From positions 8,857 through 15,007 of the forward strand of contig DUGL01000038.1 in assembly GCA_013331415.1 (NCBI GenBank): a stretch of DNA of 6,151 nucleotides, given 5' to 3'. A program made the translations under genes and the position numbers. Every line of letters begins with the position of its first letter. Position 1 is the first letter of the stretch. Positions 3,953 to 6,151 of the stretch are shown piece by piece. Below the pieces are notes generated by a model. That model searched no databases. It saw only the letters and a program-made list of their open reading frames with translations, and was not told where the DNA came from. This DNA comes from Methanoregulaceae archaeon. Lineage in GTDB: Archaea; Halobacteriota; Methanomicrobia; Methanomicrobiales; Methanospirillaceae.

Positions 3953-6151
3953 TCACCGTTCCAGGATACGGTAGTAGAGCACCACGACATCGTCATAGTC
4001 GATCCTGCCGTTCCTGTTGAAATCGTACGGTTCAATGCCGACCGCGGTGTTCCCTGCCACCCATGCCATATTCTGGTAGAATGCGACCACGTCATCGAAT
4101 TCGAGCACCCCGTTCCCGTTGATGTCCTCGTAGAGGCCGTCGCCATCGGGGTCGGTCGGTCGGTCCGTGTAGCCCGGGAAAGGTTCGACCAGATGCACAC
4201 TCAGGCTGCCGCTGATGATCTCAGGGATGATCGGGTCTCCCCTGTGTGCTGTTATCCGGTCGATTCCCAGGATGAGGTCTGTCGTCCCCGGCGCCTCGCC
4301 CCTGATCGCGATATCAGCGAGGACTGTTACACCCGCACCCGGTCCAACCACTGTTTCCAGGTCGACCGCACTGAAGACCAGCTGGTCGGCGGGGAGGGTG
4401 CTGGCGCTGTTCATCGGCGCCCAGCCAGGGAAGGAGAGACCTGTAATCTCTGCCATGGCCGGATCAGAGAGGTCGAGGGAGAGATTGTAGCCTGCAAGAC
4501 CCTCGGGGAGCGGGCCAATAACAACCTGGATCGTCGTGGTCTTCCCCCTCAACACCAATGAGGTGGGAGGGTTGACGGAAAGAACCGTCCCTCCTGGTGT
4601 GGTGACAGTGATATAGTCTCTTTTCACTTCCGTGCTGCTCCCTGCAGCATTTGTAACGGTCATGTTCACGGTATATCTTCCCGCTGCGGTGTAGGTATGG
4701 ACCGGGTCCTGTTCCCAGGAATCGATAGTGCTATCATCCTCGAAGTCCCAGGTCCGGCCGGTAATACCGTAGCCTGTTGAGCGATCGGTGAACTGGACGG
4801 TGAGGGGTGCCGGACCGGCAGTGGTATTGGCGGTGAATTCGGCAACCGGTACATCAAGAGTACCGAGCGTCACCGTCTCAAAGATTGTACCGGCAGGGTA
4901 TACCGTTGTCACTTCACGGAGATCACCGGAGATATCAGCGACCCGGATGATCTCGATGGTCGCAATCCCCCAGGCAGGATCAATGGTCACCTTTGCATAG
5001 GCAAGGGCATATTCGAGACTGTTCATGCTGAAGGGAGCACGCGGGCTCACGAGGTTGTACGATGGGCCTCCACCGGTCGCCACCACGAGATAGTGGATAC
5101 CGTTCGCAAGGAACCGTTCGTATGCATGGACATGGCCGGAGAAGACGGCATTAACCCCGTAGCTCATGAACTCGTCTTCCCATTCCGTCCTGACGTTCTC
5201 CCATCCGCCGAAGTGGTTCCGCTCCGAGCTGTAGGGCGGGTGGTGGAACGCGGCAAACCTCCACTGCGACCCGGAGGCCCCGGCGAGGTCATCGGCGAGC
5301 CATGCACTCTGCTCGGGCATCCGGTCCCAGGCCTCGCTGTTGGTATCGAGGATGCTGAAATGTGCCCCGGCGCAGTCAAACGAGTACCACTGCGGGACAC
5401 CGTAGGTCTCATAGTAGTTGGTATGGTTCGCCTCATGGTTCCCGAGCGCCGGATACACAGTCGTGTTCGCCATCATCGCAGCACCGGCGGCAAAGTAGCG
5501 GTCCCAGTCAGAGAGGTTTGCCGCATTGTTGACGAGATCACCGCAGTGTATGACAAAGAGAACGTCCTCTTCTTCGGCTATCCGGTCTGCAACGAGCTTG
5601 TGCCGCTCGATCTGGCTGAAGGTGGGGAGCTGGTCCTGGGTATCGCTGTAGACCACGAACGTGAATGGGCCGCTCTCCGGGAAGGTGCGGAAGTGGAACG
5701 GATCCGATAGCGCCCCATCCAGGACGATGCGGTAGTGGTAGAGGGTGCCGGGTTCAAGGCCGGTGAGGGCAACGCGGTGGAACGCGGCGGAACTTCCATC
5801 CGTGGCAGTCATGTCATAGTCGCCGTATGCCTGGTAGTGCGCATCGGTTGCATAGTCCACGGTCACCAGGGAAGGGGCACTGGTCTTCACGTTCACCATG
5901 GTGCCGGTCGCTGACGTCAGCGTGAGGGACGGTCCCCAAACCAGGTGAGGGCTGCTTTCCTGTGCGATGATGAATTTTGGTTTCACGATCGTATCATTGC
6001 CGTCGGGATTGGTCACCGTGAGGTTCACGGTATAGGTTCCCGGATTCGTGAAGGTATGCAGAGGATGCTGCCCGGTGGCCATCGTTCCATCCCCAAAGTC
6101 CCAGAGCCACATGGTGGGGATTCCGGTGGAGGTGTCGGTGAACTGCACCAC
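3953..6151 (-). CDS. Secreted metallophosphoesterase with PKD, cohesin-like and dockerin domains (5' partial)
   Basis: The C-terminal 732 residues of a secreted phosphoesterase-type protein; the beginning, including any signal peptide, lies beyond the right edge. The first codon in the window is GTG coding an internal valine inside a PKD strand (VVQFTDTSTG), not a start. Domains: PKD 1 (to 63), Fn3-like purple acid phosphatase N-domain (68-157), metallophosphoesterase (162-402, with trailing strands to about 430), PKD 2 (436-517), cohesin-like (522-656), dockerin (666-732). Metal ligands expected of the family are visible: D170, D205 (GD), N238 and H239 (GNHE), H303/H304 (HHPP), H340 and H342 (GHVH). 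It probably hydrolyses phosphate esters outside the cell, substrate unknown. Eight N-X-S/T sequons (43, 52, 212, 229, 242, 442, 496, 556) allow surface glycosylation. It ends ILER with TGA at 3953-3955, 46 bp before the PEGA gene. Confidence 0.9.
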   Translation of the reverse strand: MVQFTDTSTGIPTMWLWDFGDGTMATGQHPLHTFTNPGTYTVNLTVTNPDGNDTIVKPKFIIAQESSPHLVWGPSLTLTSATGTMVNVKTSAPSLVTVDYATDAHYQAYGDYDMTATDGSSAAFHRVALTGLEPGTLYHYRIVLDGALSDPFHFRTFPESGPFTFVVYSDTQDQLPTFSQIERHKLVADRIAEEEDVLFVIHCGDLVNNAANLSDWDRYFAAGAAMMANTTVYPALGNHEANHTNYYETYGVPQWYSFDCAGAHFSILDTNSEAWDRMPEQSAWLADDLAGASGSQWRFAAFHHPPYSSERNHFGGWENVRTEWEDEFMSYGVNAVFSGHVHAYERFLANGIHYLVVATGGGPSYNLVSPRAPFSMNSLEYALAYAKVTIDPAWGIATIEIIRVADISGDLREVTTVYPAGTIFETVTLGTLDVPVAEFTANTTAGPAPLTVQFTDRSTGYGITGRTWDFEDDSTIDSWEQDPVHTYTAAGRYTVNMTVTNAAGSSTEVKRDYITVTTPGGTVLSVNPPTSLVLRGKTTTIQVVIGPLPEGLAGYNLSLDLSDPAMAEITGLSFPGWAPMNSASTLPADQLVFSAVDLETVVGPGAGVTVLADIAIRGEAPGTTDLILGIDRITAHRGDPIIPEIISGSLSVHLVEPFPGYTDRPTDPDGDGLYEDINGNGVLEFDDVVAFYQNMAWVAGNTAVGIEPYDFNRNGRIDYDDVVVLYYRILER
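3956..4156 (-). other. C-terminal dockerin domain
   Basis: Residues 666-732: DPDGDGLYEDINGNGVLEFDD (one Ca-binding loop at 676-687, D-I-N-G-N-G and D687) followed by FYQNM, then a second loop at 710-721 (D710, N712, N714, D721) and VVVLYYRIL. The duplicated Ca2+-loop plus helix is the dockerin hallmark. The lead DPDGDGLYEDINGNG is characteristic of methanogen dockerins. It is the very end of the protein, so it is probably the attachment device. Confidence 0.9.
4151..4165 (-). repeat. Tetranucleotide tandem repeat (GTCG x3.75)
   Basis: The plus strand reads GTCGGTCGGTCGGTC. It encodes residues 663-667 (DRPTD), directly before the dockerin. Adding or losing one 4-base unit would shift the frame and remove the dockerin. 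The copy number is low, so instability is speculative. Confidence 0.6.
4184..4588 (-). other. Cohesin-like domain
   Basis: Residues 522-656. It opens with VLSVNPPTSLVLRGKTTTI and IQVVIGPLPEGLAGYNLSLD (541-560), then TGLSFPGWAP (570-579), DQLVFSAVD (589-597) and VLADIAIRGEAPGTTDLILG (610-629), ending at SGSLSV (647-652). This is the layout of type I cohesin or cohesin-like beta sandwiches, which bind dockerins in cellulosomes and occur in many archaeal surface proteins. Binding is not shown by sequence. Confidence 0.75.
4601..4846 (-). other. PKD domain 2
   Basis: Residues 436-517: VAEFTANTTAGPAPLTVQFTD, then RTWDFEDDST (466-475) and HTYTAAGRYTVNMTVTNAAG (485-504). The usual WDFGDG core is altered to WDFEDDS, with an insert (IDSWEQDP) before the HTY strand. 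It separates the enzyme from the cohesin-like domain. Confidence 0.92.
4946..5668 (-). other. Calcineurin-like metallophosphoesterase domain lacking the PAP tyrosine
   Basis: Residues 162-402. Motifs in order: YSDTQ (D170), CGDLVNN (D205), LGNHE (N238, H239), FHHPPYSS (H303/H304), SGHVHAYER (H340, H342). Those are the dinuclear metal ligands of the family. In true purple acid phosphatases the second motif is GDxxY, where tyrosine binds Fe(III). Here that position is N208, so a purple Fe(III)-tyrosinate centre is not expected. The enzyme may use other metals or have a different specificity. Confidence 0.92.
5681..5950 (-). other. Purple acid phosphatase N-terminal (Fn3-like) domain
   Basis: Residues 68-157. 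Typical features are SLVTVDYATD (94-103), then HRVALTGLEPGTLYHYRIVLDG (125-146) and FHFRTFP (152-158) just before the catalytic domain. This domain normally precedes the metallophosphoesterase in plant- and bacterial-type purple acid phosphatases. Confidence 0.85.
5963..6151 (-). other. PKD domain 1 (partial)
   Basis: Residues 1-63 of the visible part: VQFTDTSTG, the WLWDFGDGTMA core, HTFTNPGTYTVNLTVTNPDG, KFI. It is a textbook PKD beta sandwich cut at its first strand by the window edge. It probably serves as a spacer or interaction module ahead of the enzyme. Confidence 0.93.

Noticed and set aside
3907..4200. N-terminal extension of the PEGA gene frame by 98 codons (start at 4200)
   Set aside because: It overlaps the dockerin-coding end of the upstream gene in another frame, is Ser/Thr/Arg-rich without any domain, and would bury a good signal peptide that starts exactly at 3906.
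3779..4561. 260-codon open frame on the plus strand
   Set aside because: It is antisense to the start of the PEGA gene and the cohesin/dockerin region, shows no domain, and is typical of frames left open by GC-rich codon use.
5093..5710. 205-codon open frame on the plus strand
   Set aside because: It is antisense to the metallophosphoesterase domain, whose catalytic motifs are intact; the antisense product has no recognisable features.
6149..6151. GTG at the right edge as a start codon for the phosphoesterase gene
   Set aside because: It encodes a valine inside the first strand of a PKD domain, so the gene continues beyond the window.

Overview
The window looks like a piece of a GC-rich methanogenic archaeon, most likely from Methanomicrobiales (a Methanoculleus/Methanofollis-type genome). 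I infer this from protein architecture alone: PKD domains, a cohesin-like domain joined to an archaeal-style dockerin, PEGA repeats and a DUF3344-like region are the usual parts of the large secreted proteins of these methanogens. No rRNA, tRNA, mobile element or CRISPR array is visible.

All three genes lie on the minus strand and are read from right to left. The first (3953-6151, 5' end outside the window) is the C-terminal 732 residues of a secreted multidomain protein: PKD, purple-acid-phosphatase N-terminal (Fn3-like) domain, calcineurin-like metallophosphoesterase, second PKD, cohesin-like domain, C-terminal dockerin. After a 46-bp gap comes a complete 1115-residue secreted protein (559-3906): signal peptide, an N-terminal domain recalling sulfite-oxidase-type molybdopterin-binding folds, a first PEGA repeat, a DUF3344-like beta-rich region, a short hydrophobic segment and four more PEGA units, one degenerate. 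After a 60-bp gap comes a small TsaA/TrmO-family gene (4-498), predicted to methylate the N6 of t6A37 in tRNA.

The two large genes are probably a neighbouring pair of cell-surface or extracellular proteins. Neither shows a C-terminal membrane anchor; the first could be held by its dockerin, the second by its PEGA repeats. The tRNA-modification gene is a housekeeping neighbour with no evident functional tie. Co-transcription is possible because of the short gaps and shared strand, but neither gap shows a convincing promoter or terminator. A notable detail is that the PEGA gene and trmO share a reading frame and only one in-frame TAG separates them.

The window is essentially fully coding. The plus-strand open frames are antisense shadows of these genes. 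I did not find a clear undescribed system. The most interesting points are the phosphoesterase/cohesin/dockerin fusion, the loss of the chromogenic tyrosine in the phosphoesterase, and the unassigned N-terminal domain of the PEGA protein.
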